Assembly: GCF_031180885.1 (NCBI RefSeq)
Contig: NZ_JAPSLK010000006.1
Location: 124,001 to 188,000, forward strand
Length of the DNA stretch: 64,000 bases
Direction of reading: 5' to 3'
Source of the DNA: Saccharothrix sp.
Lineage (GTDB): Bacteria; Actinomycetota; Actinomycetes; Mycobacteriales; Pseudonocardiaceae
Part shown: positions 1 to 9,407 of the stretch, piece after piece
Position numbering within the stretch: the first letter of the stretch is position 1
How the letters are laid out: each line of letters opens with the position of its first letter
Notes under the pieces: model-generated
The model's input: only the letters and a program-made list of their open reading frames with translations
What the model was told of the DNA's origin: nothing
Databases searched by the model: none
Translations under genes and position numbers: made by a program

Positions 1-552
1 GAAGGTGGAGGCGTTCAAGCCGTGTTCGGCGGCGGACACCCAGTACGCGTCCAGGGCCTTCACGTGCGCCGGGTCCGGTTCGCCGCGCCAACGTGTCAGG
101 AAGCGCTCGGTGATCGTCTTGCACTCGTCGATGCGTTTCTGCGGCACCGCCGGCCGGCCGATGCCGCGCGCCGACTGGGCCGCGTACGACAGGGCCATCA
201 CCGACGCCCGCGCCAGCTGCGCTCGGGCGTCCTCGTCGCTGATGTCCAGCAAGGGCTGGTAACCCCATATCGGCGCGACCATCGCCAGCGCGGCCTGCAC
301 GTCCACCCGCACGTCACCCGTGTGCACGGGGATCGGGAACGGCTCCGCGGGCGGCAGGCCCGGGCCGAAGCGGCCGTCGACGAGGAGCGCCCAGACGTTG
401 CCGAAGGTGACCTTGCCCGCCAGGTCCTCGATGTCCACCCCGCGGTAGCGCAGTGCGCCACCGTCGCGATCCGGCTCGGCGATCTCGGTGCGGAAGGCGA
501 CGACGCCCTCCAGGCCCGGCCGGAATCCGTCCTGCTCGGTTTGCTGCACCAC
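1..552 (-). CDS. citA: Citrate synthase 2 (CitA-like), 5' part; runs off the left edge
   Basis: Citrate synthase condenses acetyl-CoA with oxaloacetate in the TCA cycle. The 184 codons present read [20 protein letters not shown], then [15 protein letters not shown] and [12 protein letters not shown]. This is the N-terminal third typical of the actinobacterial CitA/PrpC-like group; [10 protein letters not shown] matches the YRGYPIEQLA of the GltA encoded at 21611-22924. The catalytic His and Asp residues would lie beyond the window edge. The GTG at 552 is chosen because AAGGAG lies 9 nt upstream; a second GTG follows at once. It is divergent from the urease operon. A second citrate synthase lies 21 kb away, so this is probably the secondary isozyme. 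Family assignment is secure; isozyme role is inferred. Confidence 0.85.
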   Translation of the reverse strand, partial: MVQQTEQDGFRPGLEGVVAFRTEIAEPDRDGGALRYRGVDIEDLAGKVTFGNVWALLVDGRFGPGLPPAEPFPIPVHTGDVRVDVQAALAMVAPIWGYQPLLDISDEDARAQLARASVMALSYAAQSARGIGRPAVPQKRIDECKTITERFLTRWRGEPDPAHVKALDAYWVSAAEHGLNASTF

Positions 553-736
553 GCTGTGCGCTCCTTGTCCGCGAGAGTCAAGAGTTGGGAAAACCTTGCT
601 CCCCTCGACACGGAGTGGCAACGACGCTTTTCCGTGTCCTCGGTCACGATTCAGGAACCGATTCAGAAGAAGTCCACCTGTTAAGTGCTTGTTTCCACCA
701 AGCGGTAGGCCGGTTTCGTCTGGTAGACCTCACGGG

Positions 737-1039
737 ATGCACCTCACGCCCCACGAGCAGGAGAAACTGCTGGTCCACGTGGCGGCCGACGTCGCGCGGC
801 GCCGGCTGGAGCGCGGGGTGGTGCTCAACTACCCCGAAGCCGTGGCGTTGATCACCGACCACGTGCTGGAGGGCGCGCGCGACGGCCGCACGGTCAGCGA
901 GCTGATGGACAGCGGCCGGCACGTCCTCACCCGCGCCCAGGTGCTGCCCGGCGTGCCCGAGATGGTCGAGTCCGTGCAGGTGGAGGCCACCTTCCCGGAC
1001 GGCACGAAGCTGGTGACCGTGCACCACCCGATCGTGTGA
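737..1039 (+). CDS. ureA: Urease subunit gamma
   Basis: Smallest structural subunit of nickel urease, which hydrolyses urea to ammonia and carbamate in the cytoplasm. The 100-residue product has the normal length and family landmarks: [20 protein letters not shown] at the start, [10 protein letters not shown], and the closing [17 protein letters not shown] 737 has no good Shine-Dalgarno but follows TAGACC by 7 nt, so a leaderless start is possible. It is first of six collinear genes ureABCFGD with overlaps or gaps of a few bases, so they form one operon. The 185-bp divergent gap to the citrate synthase gene must hold both promoters. Confidence 0.95.
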   Translation: MHLTPHEQEKLLVHVAADVARRRLERGVVLNYPEAVALITDHVLEGARDGRTVSELMDSGRHVLTRAQVLPGVPEMVESVQVEATFPDGTKLVTVHHPIV

Positions 1040-1050
1040 AGGAGTCGCCC

Positions 1051-1362
1051 GTGCGTCCTGGCGAGATCATCACCGGCGCCGAGCCGGTCGAGCTGAACAC
1101 CGGTCGCCCGCGCACCACGCTGGTCGTGGTCAACACCGCGGACCGGCCGGTGCAGGTGGGTTCGCACTACCACTTCGCCGCGGTGAACCCGGGCCTGGAG
1201 TTCGACCGCGAGGCGGCCTGGGGCAAGCGGCTGGACGTGCCGGCGGGCACGGCGGTGCGGTTCGAACCGGGCGTCGAGCGCGAGGTGACGCTGGTGCCGC
1301 TGGCCGGCGCGCGCCGGGTGCCGGGCCTGCGCCCCGAGTGGGCGGGAGACCTCGACCGGTGA
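1051..1362 (+). CDS. ureB: Urease subunit beta
   Basis: Second structural subunit of urease. The 103-residue product begins [19 protein letters not shown], matching the usual beta start of the MIPGEI type, and contains the conserved [15 protein letters not shown] and GTAVRFEPG segments. A frame-consistent GTG at 1036 would add five residues, but AAGGAG sits six bases before GTG 1051, so 1051 is preferred. Its stop overlaps the ureC start in a GTGA arrangement, implying translational coupling between structural subunits. Confidence 0.95.
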   Translation: MRPGEIITGAEPVELNTGRPRTTLVVVNTADRPVQVGSHYHFAAVNPGLEFDREAAWGKRLDVPAGTAVRFEPGVEREVTLVPLAGARRVPGLRPEWAGDLDR

Positions 1363-3056
1363 CGGAGATCAGCCGCGAGCGCTACGCCGAGCTGTTCGGC
1401 CCCACGACCGGCGACCGCGTCCGGCTCGCCGACACCGACCTGACCATCGAGGTCACCGAGGACCGCAGCCGCGGCCCGCACGCCGGCGACGAGGTGATCT
1501 TCGGCGGCGGCAAGGTCATCCGCGAGTCCATGGGCCAGGGCATGGCCACACGGGCCGAGGGCGCCCCCGACCTGGTCATCACCGGCGCGGTGATCCTCGA
1601 CCACTGGGGTGTGGTCAAGGCCGACGTCGGCGTGCGCGACGGCCGGATCGTCGGCATCGGCAAGGCCGGCAACCCCGACGTGATGGACGGCGTCGACCCC
1701 GCGCTGGTCATCGGCCCGGCCACCGAGGTCATCGCCGGCAACGGCAAGATCCTCACCGCCGGCGGCATCGACTGCCACGTCCACTTCATCTGCCCGCAGA
1801 TCGTGGACGAGGCCCTCGCCTCCGGCCTGACCACGCTCATCGGCGGCGGCACCGGCCCGGCGGAGGGCACCAAGGCCACCACGGTCACCCCCGGCGCGTG
1901 GAACCTGGGCCGGATGCTCGCCGCGATGGACCACATGCCGGTCAACGTCCTGTTGCTGGGCAAGGGGAACACCGTCCGCGACGACGCCCTGCGCGAGCAG
2001 CTGCACGCCGGCGCGGGCGGGTTCAAGCTGCACGAGGACTGGGGCACCACCCCCGCCGCCATCGACGCCGCCCTGCGCATCGCCGACGAATCCGGCGTGC
2101 AGGTCGCCATCCACACGGACACGTTGAACGAGGCCGGTTTCGTGGAGTCCACAGTGGACGCCATCGGCGGCCGGTCGATCAACGCCTACCACTCCGAGGG
2201 CGCCGGCGGCGGGCACGCGCCGGACATCATCCGCGTGGTGTCCGAGCCGAACGTGCTGCCCTCGTCCACCAATCCGACCCGCCCGCACACCGTCAACACC
2301 ATCGAAGAGCACTTGGACATGTTGATGGTGTGCCACCACCTCAACCCGTCCGTGCCCGAGGACCTGGCATTCGCGGAGAGCCGCATCCGCCCGACCACCA
2401 TCGCCGCCGAAGACCTCCTGCACGACCTCGGCGCGATCTCCATGATCAGCTCCGACTCGCAGGCGATGGGCCGCGTCGGCGAGGTCATCATCCGCACGTG
2501 GCAGACCGCGCACGTCATGCACGGCCGGCGCGGTGAACTCCCCGACAACCTGCGCGCCCGCCGGTACGTCGCCAAGTACACGATCAACCCGGCCATCGCG
2601 CACGGCATCGACCACGAGGTCGGCTCGGTCGAGGTCGGCAAGCTCGCGGACCTGGTGCTGTGGGAGCCCAAGTTCTTCGGCGTCCGGCCGTCGGTCGTGC
2701 TCAAGGGCGGGTTCATCGCGTGGGCCGCGATGGGCGACGCGAACGCGTCCATCCCCACTCCGCAACCGGTGTTCGCCCGGCCGATGTTCGGCGCGCACGC
2801 GGGCGCGCGCAGCAGCGTGCACTTCGTGTCGCAGGAGGCCGTGGACCGCGACCTCGCCGACCTGCTGCGCCTGTCCCGCCCGCTGGTCCCGGTGCGCAAC
2901 ACGCGCAAGGTCGGCAAGAAGGACATGCTGCTCAACGACGCCATGCCCGACGTCCGCGTCGACCCGGACAGCTTCGCCGTGCACGTCGACGGCGAACTGG
3001 TCGAGCCGCACCCGGTGGCGGAGTTGCCCATGGCCCAGCGCTACTTCCTGTTCTGA
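1359..3056 (+). CDS. ureC: Urease subunit alpha (catalytic)
   Basis: Catalytic subunit carrying the bi-nickel centre. At 565 aa it has normal length. The metal ligands are visible: the HVH pair in [13 protein letters not shown], the carbamylated lysine K223 in [10 protein letters not shown] with the following His, His in AIHTDTLNE and [10 protein letters not shown], the flap Cys-His in MVCHHLNPS, and the Asp in SSDSQAMGR. All are intact, so an active enzyme is expected if the nickel chaperones work. The GTG at 1359 overlaps the ureB stop (GTGA) and gives the expected [20 protein letters not shown] start; a GTG at 1338 would add seven non-conserved residues. The ureF start overlaps the ureC stop by one base. 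Confidence 0.97.
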   Translation: MTEISRERYAELFGPTTGDRVRLADTDLTIEVTEDRSRGPHAGDEVIFGGGKVIRESMGQGMATRAEGAPDLVITGAVILDHWGVVKADVGVRDGRIVGIGKAGNPDVMDGVDPALVIGPATEVIAGNGKILTAGGIDCHVHFICPQIVDEALASGLTTLIGGGTGPAEGTKATTVTPGAWNLGRMLAAMDHMPVNVLLLGKGNTVRDDALREQLHAGAGGFKLHEDWGTTPAAIDAALRIADESGVQVAIHTDTLNEAGFVESTVDAIGGRSINAYHSEGAGGGHAPDIIRVVSEPNVLPSSTNPTRPHTVNTIEEHLDMLMVCHHLNPSVPEDLAFAESRIRPTTIAAEDLLHDLGAISMISSDSQAMGRVGEVIIRTWQTAHVMHGRRGELPDNLRARRYVAKYTINPAIAHGIDHEVGSVEVGKLADLVLWEPKFFGVRPSVVLKGGFIAWAAMGDANASIPTPQPVFARPMFGAHAGARSSVHFVSQEAVDRDLADLLRLSRPLVPVRNTRKVGKKDMLLNDAMPDVRVDPDSFAVHVDGELVEPHPVAELPMAQRYFLF

Positions 3057-3706
3057 TGGACCTCGCGGCGCTGATGCTCGCGGACTCCCGCTTCCCGGGC
3101 GGGGGTCACGTCCACTCGGGCGGGCTGGAGGAGGCGGTGGCGCGCAAGCTGGTCACCGATCTTCCCAGCCTGCAATGCTTTCTCGTCGGCCGGCTGCGCA
3201 CGGCGGGTCTGCTCAACGCGGTCTTCGCCGCCGCCGCGACCAGGGGCCGCTTCGCCGAGTTGGACGTCGAACTGGACGTCCGCACCCCGTCCCCCGCGCA
3301 ACGGGCGGCGTCCCGCATGCAGGGTCGCGGAATCGCCCGTGCCGCAAGGAAAGCATGGCCCTCGGACCGGCTGTCCGACCTCCTCAAGGCCACCCCGGAA
3401 CCACACCACCCGATCATCGTCGGAGCCCTCGTCGGAGACCCGCGCGCCGCCGCGCAGGTGGTCGCCTACCACGCCGTCACCGGCCCGGCCACCGGCGCGA
3501 TCCGGCTCCTGGGCCTGGACCCGTTCGGTGTCAACGCCATCATCGCGAACCTGCAGGTCGACATGGAAACCGTTGCGGCGCAAGCGGAACAGCACGCCAA
3601 CACCGCCCCCGCCGACCTGCCCGCGCCCAGCGCGCCCGGCCTGGACCTGCTGGCCGAGGCCCACGACCGCCACCACAGGGAAGAGGTGCGTCTCTTTGTC
3701 AGCTGA
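3056..3706 (+). CDS. ureF: Urease accessory protein UreF
   Basis: UreF works with UreD and UreG as the GTPase-coupled complex that delivers nickel and CO2 to apo-urease. The 216-residue protein has family landmarks: [20 protein letters not shown] near the N-terminus and [18 protein letters not shown] near residue 160. The start is the ATG fused to the ureC stop (TGATG). The C-terminus overlaps the proposed TTG start of ureG by 11 bases. The protein is all-helical in known members; nothing here departs from that. Confidence 0.93.
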   Translation: MDLAALMLADSRFPGGGHVHSGGLEEAVARKLVTDLPSLQCFLVGRLRTAGLLNAVFAAAATRGRFAELDVELDVRTPSPAQRAASRMQGRGIARAARKAWPSDRLSDLLKATPEPHHPIIVGALVGDPRAAAQVVAYHAVTGPATGAIRLLGLDPFGVNAIIANLQVDMETVAAQAEQHANTAPADLPAPSAPGLDLLAEAHDRHHREEVRLFVS

Positions 3707-4388
3707 CCACGTGCACCCGGTCAACTTCGACCCCACCGACCCCGGCCACGACCACCACGCCGATCACCACCACCACGGCGCGATCCGGATCGGCATCGGC
3801 GGCCCGGTCGGCAGCGGCAAGACCGCGCTCACCGCCGCCCTCTGCCGGGCGCTGGGCGACAGCGTCAACCTCGCCGTCGTCACCAACGACATCTACACCA
3901 CCGAGGACGCCGACTTCCTGCGCAAGACCGGCGTGCTGGACGTCGAGCGCATCGAGGCCGTGCAGACCGGCGCGTGCCCGCACACCGCGATCCGCGACGA
4001 CATCACCGCCAACCTGGACGCGGTGGAACGGCTGGAGCACCGGTTCCCCGGCCTGGAACTGGTGCTGATCGAGAGCGGCGGCGACAACCTGACCGCCGTG
4101 TTCAGCCGCGGCCTGGTGGAGCGGCAGATCTTCGTGGTCGACGTGGCCGGCGGGGACAAGGTGCCGCGCAAGGGCGGCCCCGGCGTGACGACGGCGGACC
4201 TGCTGGTGATCAACAAGACCGACCTCGCGCCCATGGTCGGGGCCGACCTCGGGGTGATGACCGCCGACGCCCACCGGATGCGCGGCGACCTGCCGGTGAT
4301 CAGCCAGTCCCTGGTCGAGACCCCGGACGCCCCCGCGGTGGCCGAATGGGTCCGCGCCCAGATCCGCGCGCTCACCACCGCCGGGTGA
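3696..4388 (+). CDS. ureG: Urease accessory GTPase UreG, with His-rich N-terminus
   Basis: SIMIBI-class GTPase that powers nickel insertion into urease. Visible motifs are the P-loop [15 protein letters not shown], the metal-site CPH in [25 protein letters not shown], and the guanine-specificity NKTD. Residues about 15-27 ([13 protein letters not shown]) form a histidine-rich leader of the kind that stores nickel. Since no ureE is present, this leader may stand in for the missing nickel chaperone (inference). I chose TTG 3696, inside ureF, because AGAGGTG lies seven bases upstream; GTG 3711 has no ribosome site and would still keep the His tract. Product 230 aa. Confidence 0.94.
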   Translation: MSADHVHPVNFDPTDPGHDHHADHHHHGAIRIGIGGPVGSGKTALTAALCRALGDSVNLAVVTNDIYTTEDADFLRKTGVLDVERIEAVQTGACPHTAIRDDITANLDAVERLEHRFPGLELVLIESGGDNLTAVFSRGLVERQIFVVDVAGGDKVPRKGGPGVTTADLLVINKTDLAPMVGADLGVMTADAHRMRGDLPVISQSLVETPDAPAVAEWVRAQIRALTTAG

Positions 4389-5134
4389 AAGCGCGGGCGT
4401 TCCTTTCCGCGGAACTCGTCGACGGCCGGACGGTGGTCGGCGAAATGAGGTCCATGGCGCCTTTGCGCCTTGTTCCGCGGCGGGGTGGCGTGGTCCACCT
4501 CGTCAGTTCGGTGACCGCACCCCTGGGCGGGGACGACCTGGAATTGCACGTCCGCGTCGGGCCCGGCGCGCACCTGGAATTGCGCGGGGTCGCGGCGACG
4601 CTCGCCCTGCCCGGCCACCGACCCGGCGGGAGCAGGTCGGTGGTCCGGGTCGAGGTCGACGAGGGCGGCAGCCTGGACCACGTGCCCGAGCCGACCGTCG
4701 TCACCCGGCGGGCGTGCCACGAGGCCGTGTTCACCGCCGACCTCGCCGCCGGCGCCTGCCTGCGCACCCGCGAGGTGCTGGTCCTCGGACGGGTGGGTGA
4801 ACCGCCGGGCACGCTGGTCAGCACGCTGGACGTGCGCCGCGACGGCCCGCTGGTGCGCCAAACCACCCGTATCGGTGACCCGGCGACCGACGGCAGCCCG
4901 GCGGGCCTGGCGGGCATGAGGGTGTTGGGCACCGAGTTCCTGTGCTGGGGCGCGGACGTCCCGGAACCGGTGTCACACGACTGGTGGTCCCTCGTTCCTC
5001 TGGCGCGTGGCGGCAGCCTGGCCACCGCGTTGGCACCCGACGCGGTGACTGCGGAACGCGCGTTGGCGGAAGCCAGGCGGGCGCATCCCGGATCGAGTGA
5101 CCTTCTGACTCGATCTCGAACTCGATTCCGTTAG
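4385..5134 (+). CDS. ureD: Urease accessory protein UreD (UreH)
   Basis: UreD is the scaffold that binds apo-urease and recruits UreF and UreG. The 249-residue product is beta-rich with [25 protein letters not shown]-like [12 protein letters not shown] and RQTTRIGD, matching actinobacterial UreD, which is divergent and shorter than the enterobacterial protein. GTG 4385 overlaps the ureG stop (GTGA). It is the last gene of the operon; a weak 6-bp inverted repeat at 5162-5180 lies in the following 142-bp gap, but I see no convincing terminator. Confidence 0.88.
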   Translation: MKARAFLSAELVDGRTVVGEMRSMAPLRLVPRRGGVVHLVSSVTAPLGGDDLELHVRVGPGAHLELRGVAATLALPGHRPGGSRSVVRVEVDEGGSLDHVPEPTVVTRRACHEAVFTADLAAGACLRTREVLVLGRVGEPPGTLVSTLDVRRDGPLVRQTTRIGDPATDGSPAGLAGMRVLGTEFLCWGADVPEPVSHDWWSLVPLARGGSLATALAPDAVTAERALAEARRAHPGSSDLLTRSRTRFR

Positions 5135-5276
5135 ATGCTTCACACGCATAGTCACGGTGCTGGTGGTACTTCTCACCACCCAGGCGGTTTCGCGCACGGC
5201 CGGAAACCCGTACGGTCGCTGGATCGCTTGGTGCCACAAGTGCCTTGCCAGGAAAAACCTGCTCGGGAGGTTCGGG

Positions 5277-5933
5277 ATGTCGGAGACGACGAACATCGCG
5301 TTGCCGTCGATGCGCGTGTCTTACGAACAGGGCTCGCTCACGGAGAGCGACTTGCTGCCCACCTGGCACGAGCAGCTGCAGCTGTGGCTGGACCAGGCCG
5401 CCGGCGCCGGTCTGCCCGAGGCCAACGCGATGGTCCTCGCCACCTCCGACACCGAGGGCCGCCCGTCCTCCCGCACCGTGCTCGCCAAGGGCCTCGACGA
5501 GCGCGGGCTGGTGTTCTTCACCAACTACACCTCCGCCAAGAGCCACGACCTGATGGCCACCCGGTACGCGTCCGCCACCTTCCCGTGGTTCGCCATGCAG
5601 CGGCAGGCCCACGTGCGCGGCACGGTCGAGAAGGTCGGCCCGGAGGAGACCGCCCGCTACTGGGAGAGCCGCCCGCGCGGCTCGCAGCTCGGCGCGTGGG
5701 CGTCGCCCCAGTCCCGCGTAGTATCCGGCCGCTCCACTTTGGAGAGCGCGCTGAACAAGATCGAGCGCCAGTTCGCCGACGCCGACCGCGTCCCGGTGCC
5801 GCCGCACTGGGGTGGCTGGCGCATCCGGCCCGAGGAAGTCGAGTTCTGGCAGGGCCGCCGCGACCGCATGCACGACCGCCTCCGCTTCCGCCTCGGCCGC
5901 GACGGCTGGGAGATCCAGCGGGTCGCCCCCTAG
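5277..5933 (+). CDS. pdxH: Pyridoxine/pyridoxamine 5'-phosphate oxidase
   Basis: FMN enzyme that oxidises pyridoxine or pyridoxamine phosphate to pyridoxal 5'-phosphate. The 218-residue protein has the family order: substrate loop NAMVLATSDTEGRPSSRTVL, FFTNYTSAKSHDL, RQAHVRGTVEKV, the conserved WESRPRGSQLGAWASPQS, and the C-terminal FWQGRRDRMHDRLRF. The upstream frame stays open to 5157, but ATG 5277 is chosen because CGGGAGG lies six bases before it and family members start just before this region. The 3' end overlaps the convergent DUF2079 gene by four bases. Confidence 0.95.
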   Translation: MSETTNIALPSMRVSYEQGSLTESDLLPTWHEQLQLWLDQAAGAGLPEANAMVLATSDTEGRPSSRTVLAKGLDERGLVFFTNYTSAKSHDLMATRYASATFPWFAMQRQAHVRGTVEKVGPEETARYWESRPRGSQLGAWASPQSRVVSGRSTLESALNKIERQFADADRVPVPPHWGGWRIRPEEVEFWQGRRDRMHDRLRFRLGRDGWEIQRVAP

Positions 5934-7195
5934 CGCTTCAGCAGGACCACGTGTCCGGTGCCCGCCACCACCCGGTGCGGCAGGGACGCGAGGTTCCGCG
6001 CCTCGTCGTCGGCCGGCACGGGCCACCCCGCCGCCGGCCGCGACACCACCACGTACTCGGCGTCGGTGTGCCACGGGAACAGGCTGACCTCGCACCGGTT
6101 CGTCAGGTGCGGGGCGAGCCGGTTCGACGCGGCGACCCGCGCGCCGTCCGGCACCAGCGCCAGCACCGCCTCGACCTCGGCGCGCTGCGCCTGGTCCCAC
6201 TCCGGCTGCGGCAGTGGCCGCAGGGTCAGGACCAGCGTGAACATCGCCGTCACGACCCCGCACACCCACGTCCGGGTGGGTCGGGCGGCGAGGAACGCGC
6301 CGAACACGATCGGCATCAGCACGGCGCTGTAGTGGAAGTCGATGCCCCAGTACGCGGGGTTGCCGGACGTGAACCGCCATGCCAGCGTCGGCACGGCCAG
6401 CAGCACCAGCGGTGACCGCAGCGTCACGAACCCGGTCGGCGCGAGCAGCGCGACCAGCGTGCCCAGGCGGGTGACCAGACCGGACCAGGACGGCTCCAGC
6501 TTCGCCCAGTACGCGTACCCGCCGTCCGGGTTGAACAAGGGCAGCACCACGAACACGATCACCACGAACGACACCGCGCCGAACGCGATAGTGGCCCAAC
6601 CAAGCCGTTTCCGCCCCCGGTACACCAGGTAGCAGCCGATCGCCGCGACCGTGAGCGGCAGGTCTTCCTTCACCAGAACCAGGGGCAGCGACCAGAGAAC
6701 GGCCGCACGCCAACGTTCTTCGACCAGCGCCTCCACCGCGAACGCCAGCAGCGGCACGGCGAAGCAGATCTCGTGGAAGTCGAACGCGACCGCGTTGTGG
6801 ATGCCCCACGAGAACCCGTACGCCACACCGACCACCACACCGCGTGGTCTCAGGCGGGACGCGAGACGGGTCACCGGGACCGTCGACAGCGCGAACAGGA
6901 AACCCTGTGCCACCAACAAGGTCTCCGCGCGAGGGGCCACCGCGTAGAAGGGCGCGAGCAAGGCGAGCACGGGGTGGAAGTGGTCGCCCAGCAACGGGAA
7001 GCCGGGACCCTTCAGCTCCGAGGTCGGCAGCCGCCCCTCGGCGTAGGAGCGCACCGCCTGCTCGAAGATCCCCAGGTCGTAGCCGGTGCTCTGGAAAATC
7101 CAATGCCGCCACAGGGAAAGCGCCGAGTACAGGACGAAGAAACCGGCCGCGACGACGTGGGCGACCTGGACTGTGGGACGGGTCCGCAGGAGCAC
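5930..7195 (-). CDS. DUF2079 polytopic membrane protein
   Basis: A 421-residue integral membrane protein with about ten hydrophobic segments, starting with AHVVAAGFFVLYSALSLW (residues 11-28). It carries the DUF2079 signature YDLGIFEQAVRSYAEG and the GDHFHPVLALLAPFY segment; the family is predicted to be glycosyltransferase-like (GT-C fold), using lipid-linked sugars, but substrates are unknown. The soluble C-terminal part (about residues 335-421) contains ASNRLAPHLTNR and YVVVSRP, as in relatives. It overlaps pdxH tail to tail and is followed on the same strand by the two-component genes, 57 bp apart at their closest ends. No function beyond the family can be read from the sequence. Confidence 0.8.
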   Translation of the reverse strand: MLLRTRPTVQVAHVVAAGFFVLYSALSLWRHWIFQSTGYDLGIFEQAVRSYAEGRLPTSELKGPGFPLLGDHFHPVLALLAPFYAVAPRAETLLVAQGFLFALSTVPVTRLASRLRPRGVVVGVAYGFSWGIHNAVAFDFHEICFAVPLLAFAVEALVEERWRAAVLWSLPLVLVKEDLPLTVAAIGCYLVYRGRKRLGWATIAFGAVSFVVIVFVVLPLFNPDGGYAYWAKLEPSWSGLVTRLGTLVALLAPTGFVTLRSPLVLLAVPTLAWRFTSGNPAYWGIDFHYSAVLMPIVFGAFLAARPTRTWVCGVVTAMFTLVLTLRPLPQPEWDQAQRAEVEAVLALVPDGARVAASNRLAPHLTNRCEVSLFPWHTDAEYVVVSRPAAGWPVPADDEARNLASLPHRVVAGTGHVVLLKR

Positions 7196-7251
7196 GGGCG
7201 CAGCGTCGAATCACCGCCCTGAACCCGACCTGAAACCACCTGAAGGACCCT

Positions 7252-8598
7252 TCAGGTCAGCGGCAGCCGGACCACGAACCGCGCCCCGTCCTCGACCACC
7301 GCCGTCCCGCCGTGCGCCTGGGCGATCTCCCGCACCAGCGCCAACCCCAGCCCCGCGCCGCCCTCGTCCCGCGCCCGACCCTCGTCCAGCCGCACGAACC
7401 GCTCGAACACCCGCTCACGGTCGGCTTCCGGCACCCCGGGACCGTCGTCGGCGACGGTCAACACCGCCCACCCGTCCCGCGCCTCGACCGTGACGGTCAC
7501 GGTGGACGCCTTGTGCCGCTCGGCGTTGTCCACCAGGTTGCGCACCAGCCGCTGCAACTGCGGCGGACTGCCCGCCACCACCACCGGCGGCCCCGGCACG
7601 CCCGCCAGCGCGGCGAGGTCCACGTCCTCTCGGACCGGCGGCAGGCCCTCGACGCGGGTCAGCAGCATCAGGTCCGCCACCACGGCCTGCATCCGCTCCA
7701 GGTCCAGCACGGCGTTCTCGTTGGTGCGCCGCCAGTCGATCCGGTCGGGGTGAGCGAGCAGCACCTCCAACTGGGTGCGCAGGGACGCCAGGGGTGTGCG
7801 CAGTTCGTGCGAGGCGTCCGAGGCGAACCGGCGCTGCCGGGCCATCCCGGCGGCCAGGCGCGCGAGCATGTCGTTCATGGTGTCGGCGAGGTCGGCGATC
7901 TCGTCCCGCGCGGCCGGCACCGGCACCCGGCGGTCCGGGTCGTGCGCGCTGATCTCGGCCACCTCGCGCCGGATCGCCGCCACCGGCCGCAGCGCCCGCC
8001 CCACCGCGAACCACGCCACCAGGCCGATCAGCAGCGCGGTCAGCGGCACGGCCCACCACAGGAAGGTGCGCACGGCGTCCACGAGCCGCACCGCCTCCGG
8101 GATCGGCACGGTCGCCACGTACACGATGTAGCGGCCGGACTGGGTGAAGGACTCGTTGACCCGTGTCTCGGCCCGGCCGTCGAGGTTGAAGATCCACACG
8201 CACGGCGGGTTGTCGCGCTGGTCGATGACCAGGTCCAGCAGGACCGTCCTGGTGTGCGCGAACGTCGGCGGTGCCACGCCGGGCGGGTCGGGTCGCAGGA
8301 AGACGCGGTCCCGGTAGTCCGCCGGCAGCGCGGGGCAGGTCGCGAGCCGGTTGCCCTGCTGGTCGGTGATCTCGTAGGCCCCGACGCCCACCATCGGCGG
8401 CAGGTCGGCGGGCGGGATGCCCGCGTCGAGCATGTCCCCGATCCGGCGCGCGCCCGCGATCGCCAGGTCGTCCGCACCCGCGCGGAGCTGGTTCTCCATC
8501 TGCCGCACCAGGTACAGCGCGCCGGCGGTGAGCAGCAGCGCCGACACCAGGGCCGCGAGCGCGGCGACCCGGACCCGGGTGGTGGCCGCCCTACGCAC
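7252..8598 (-). CDS. Sensor histidine kinase, HisKA type
   Basis: Membrane sensor of an OmpR-type two-component pair, 448 aa. Order: TM1 about residues 8-29 (VRVAALAALVSALLLTAGA), an extracytoplasmic sensor of roughly 110 residues, TM2 (TFLWWAVPLTALLIGLVAWF), HAMP, the H-box FASDASHELRTPLASLRTQL with the phospho-His, the N-box LVRNLVDNAERH, and G-boxes DDGPGVP and GAGLGLALVREIAQAHGG. The GTG at 8598 is chosen since it overlaps the regulator gene by eight bases and puts TM1 at the N-terminus; the frame is open further upstream only as a shadow of the regulator. The stimulus is not evident; the sensor domain has a lone Cys pair region (CPAL and PPCVW). Confidence 0.9.
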   Translation of the reverse strand: MRRAATTRVRVAALAALVSALLLTAGALYLVRQMENQLRAGADDLAIAGARRIGDMLDAGIPPADLPPMVGVGAYEITDQQGNRLATCPALPADYRDRVFLRPDPPGVAPPTFAHTRTVLLDLVIDQRDNPPCVWIFNLDGRAETRVNESFTQSGRYIVYVATVPIPEAVRLVDAVRTFLWWAVPLTALLIGLVAWFAVGRALRPVAAIRREVAEISAHDPDRRVPVPAARDEIADLADTMNDMLARLAAGMARQRRFASDASHELRTPLASLRTQLEVLLAHPDRIDWRRTNENAVLDLERMQAVVADLMLLTRVEGLPPVREDVDLAALAGVPGPPVVVAGSPPQLQRLVRNLVDNAERHKASTVTVTVEARDGWAVLTVADDGPGVPEADRERVFERFVRLDEGRARDEGGAGLGLALVREIAQAHGGTAVVEDGARFVVRLPLT

Positions 8599-9250
8599 GG
8601 GGCACCAGGTACCCGGCGCCGCGCACGGTCCGGATGGCGTCGCGCCCGAGCTTGCGGCGCAGCGAGCTGATGTAGACCTCGACCAGGTTCGGGTCCGGGT
8701 CGGCCGCGAAGTCCCACAGGTCGGTGAGCATGTCGGCCTTGGCGACCACCTCGCCGGACCGCTCCACCAGGTGGGCCAGGACGCTGAACTCCTTGCTGGA
8801 CAACGAGACCAGCTCACCGGCTCGGCGGCACTCGCGCCGCCCGAGGTCCAGCGCCAGCTCACCCGCCCGCAGCACGCTGCCGCGCGCCGAGCCGCCCCGG
8901 CGGATCAGCGCCCGCAGCCGGGCCAGGAACACCACGTAGGAGAACGGCTTGGACAGGAAGTCGTCGGCGCCGGTGTCCAGCGCGTCGGCCTCGTCGTGCT
9001 CGCCGTCCTTTGCGGTGAGCATCAGGATCGGCGTGTCGTTGCCCTGCGCCCGCAGTTCGGCGCACACCCGGTAGCCGTTCAGGCCGGGCAGCAGGATGTC
9101 CAGCACGATCGCCGCGTACCGGTGCTCGCCGGCCATCCACAGCCCGTCCGGGCCGGTGTGGGCGAGGTCGACCGCGTACCCCTCGGCCTCCAGCCCGGCG
9201 CGCAACGACTCGGCCAGCCGCTTCTCGTCCTCGACCACCAGCAGGCGCAC
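8591..9250 (-). CDS. OmpR-family response regulator
   Basis: Transcription factor partner of the adjacent kinase, 219 aa. The receiver domain (residues 1-115) has the acidic pair E7-D8, phospho-acceptor D51 in IVLDILLPG, T in MLTAKDG and K in FLSKPFSYVV. The C-terminal winged helix carries LSSKEFSVLAHLVERSGEV and VEVYISSLRRKLG. GTG 9250 is the right start because the receiver begins there; it follows TACCCT by six bases and lacks a ribosome site, so it is probably leaderless. It is divergent from an MFS exporter across 157 bp, so that exporter may be a target (inference). Confidence 0.92.
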   Translation of the reverse strand: MRLLVVEDEKRLAESLRAGLEAEGYAVDLAHTGPDGLWMAGEHRYAAIVLDILLPGLNGYRVCAELRAQGNDTPILMLTAKDGEHDEADALDTGADDFLSKPFSYVVFLARLRALIRRGGSARGSVLRAGELALDLGRRECRRAGELVSLSSKEFSVLAHLVERSGEVVAKADMLTDLWDFAADPDPNLVEVYISSLRRKLGRDAIRTVRGAGYLVPRA

Positions 9251-9383
9251 TCGATCAGGGTAGGAGTTGCCGGATCCGGCCGTGTCCACGTGGTTGTGCA
9301 TGCCCCCCGGATGGTCCTCCGGCCGGCGGCGGCGCGGGATCGACCGGATGGCGGGCCGTAATCCACGTCTCGGTAAACAACTT

Positions 9384-9403
9384 GTTAGTTGTCGTACGCT
9401 AAC
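9384..9403. promoter_or_regulatory. Leaderless promoter of the MFS gene with a short inverted repeat
   Basis: TACGCT at 9395-9400 is a good -10 box seven bases before GTG 9408. It lies in a GTTAG-N10-CTAAC inverted repeat (9384-9388 and 9399-9403). The position suits an operator or an activator site for the divergent response regulator, but five-base arms are short and the function is inferred. Confidence 0.45.
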
Positions 9404-9407
9404 GAGA

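Noticed and set aside
1167-3011. Minus-strand open frame of about 610 codons across ureC
   Set aside because: Antisense shadow of ureC; low-complexity His/Val/Gly/Arg composition, no recognised motif.
5162-5180. Terminator for the urease operon
   Set aside because: Six-base arms GGTGGT/ACCACC with a seven-base loop are too weak and lie close to the pdxH promoter.
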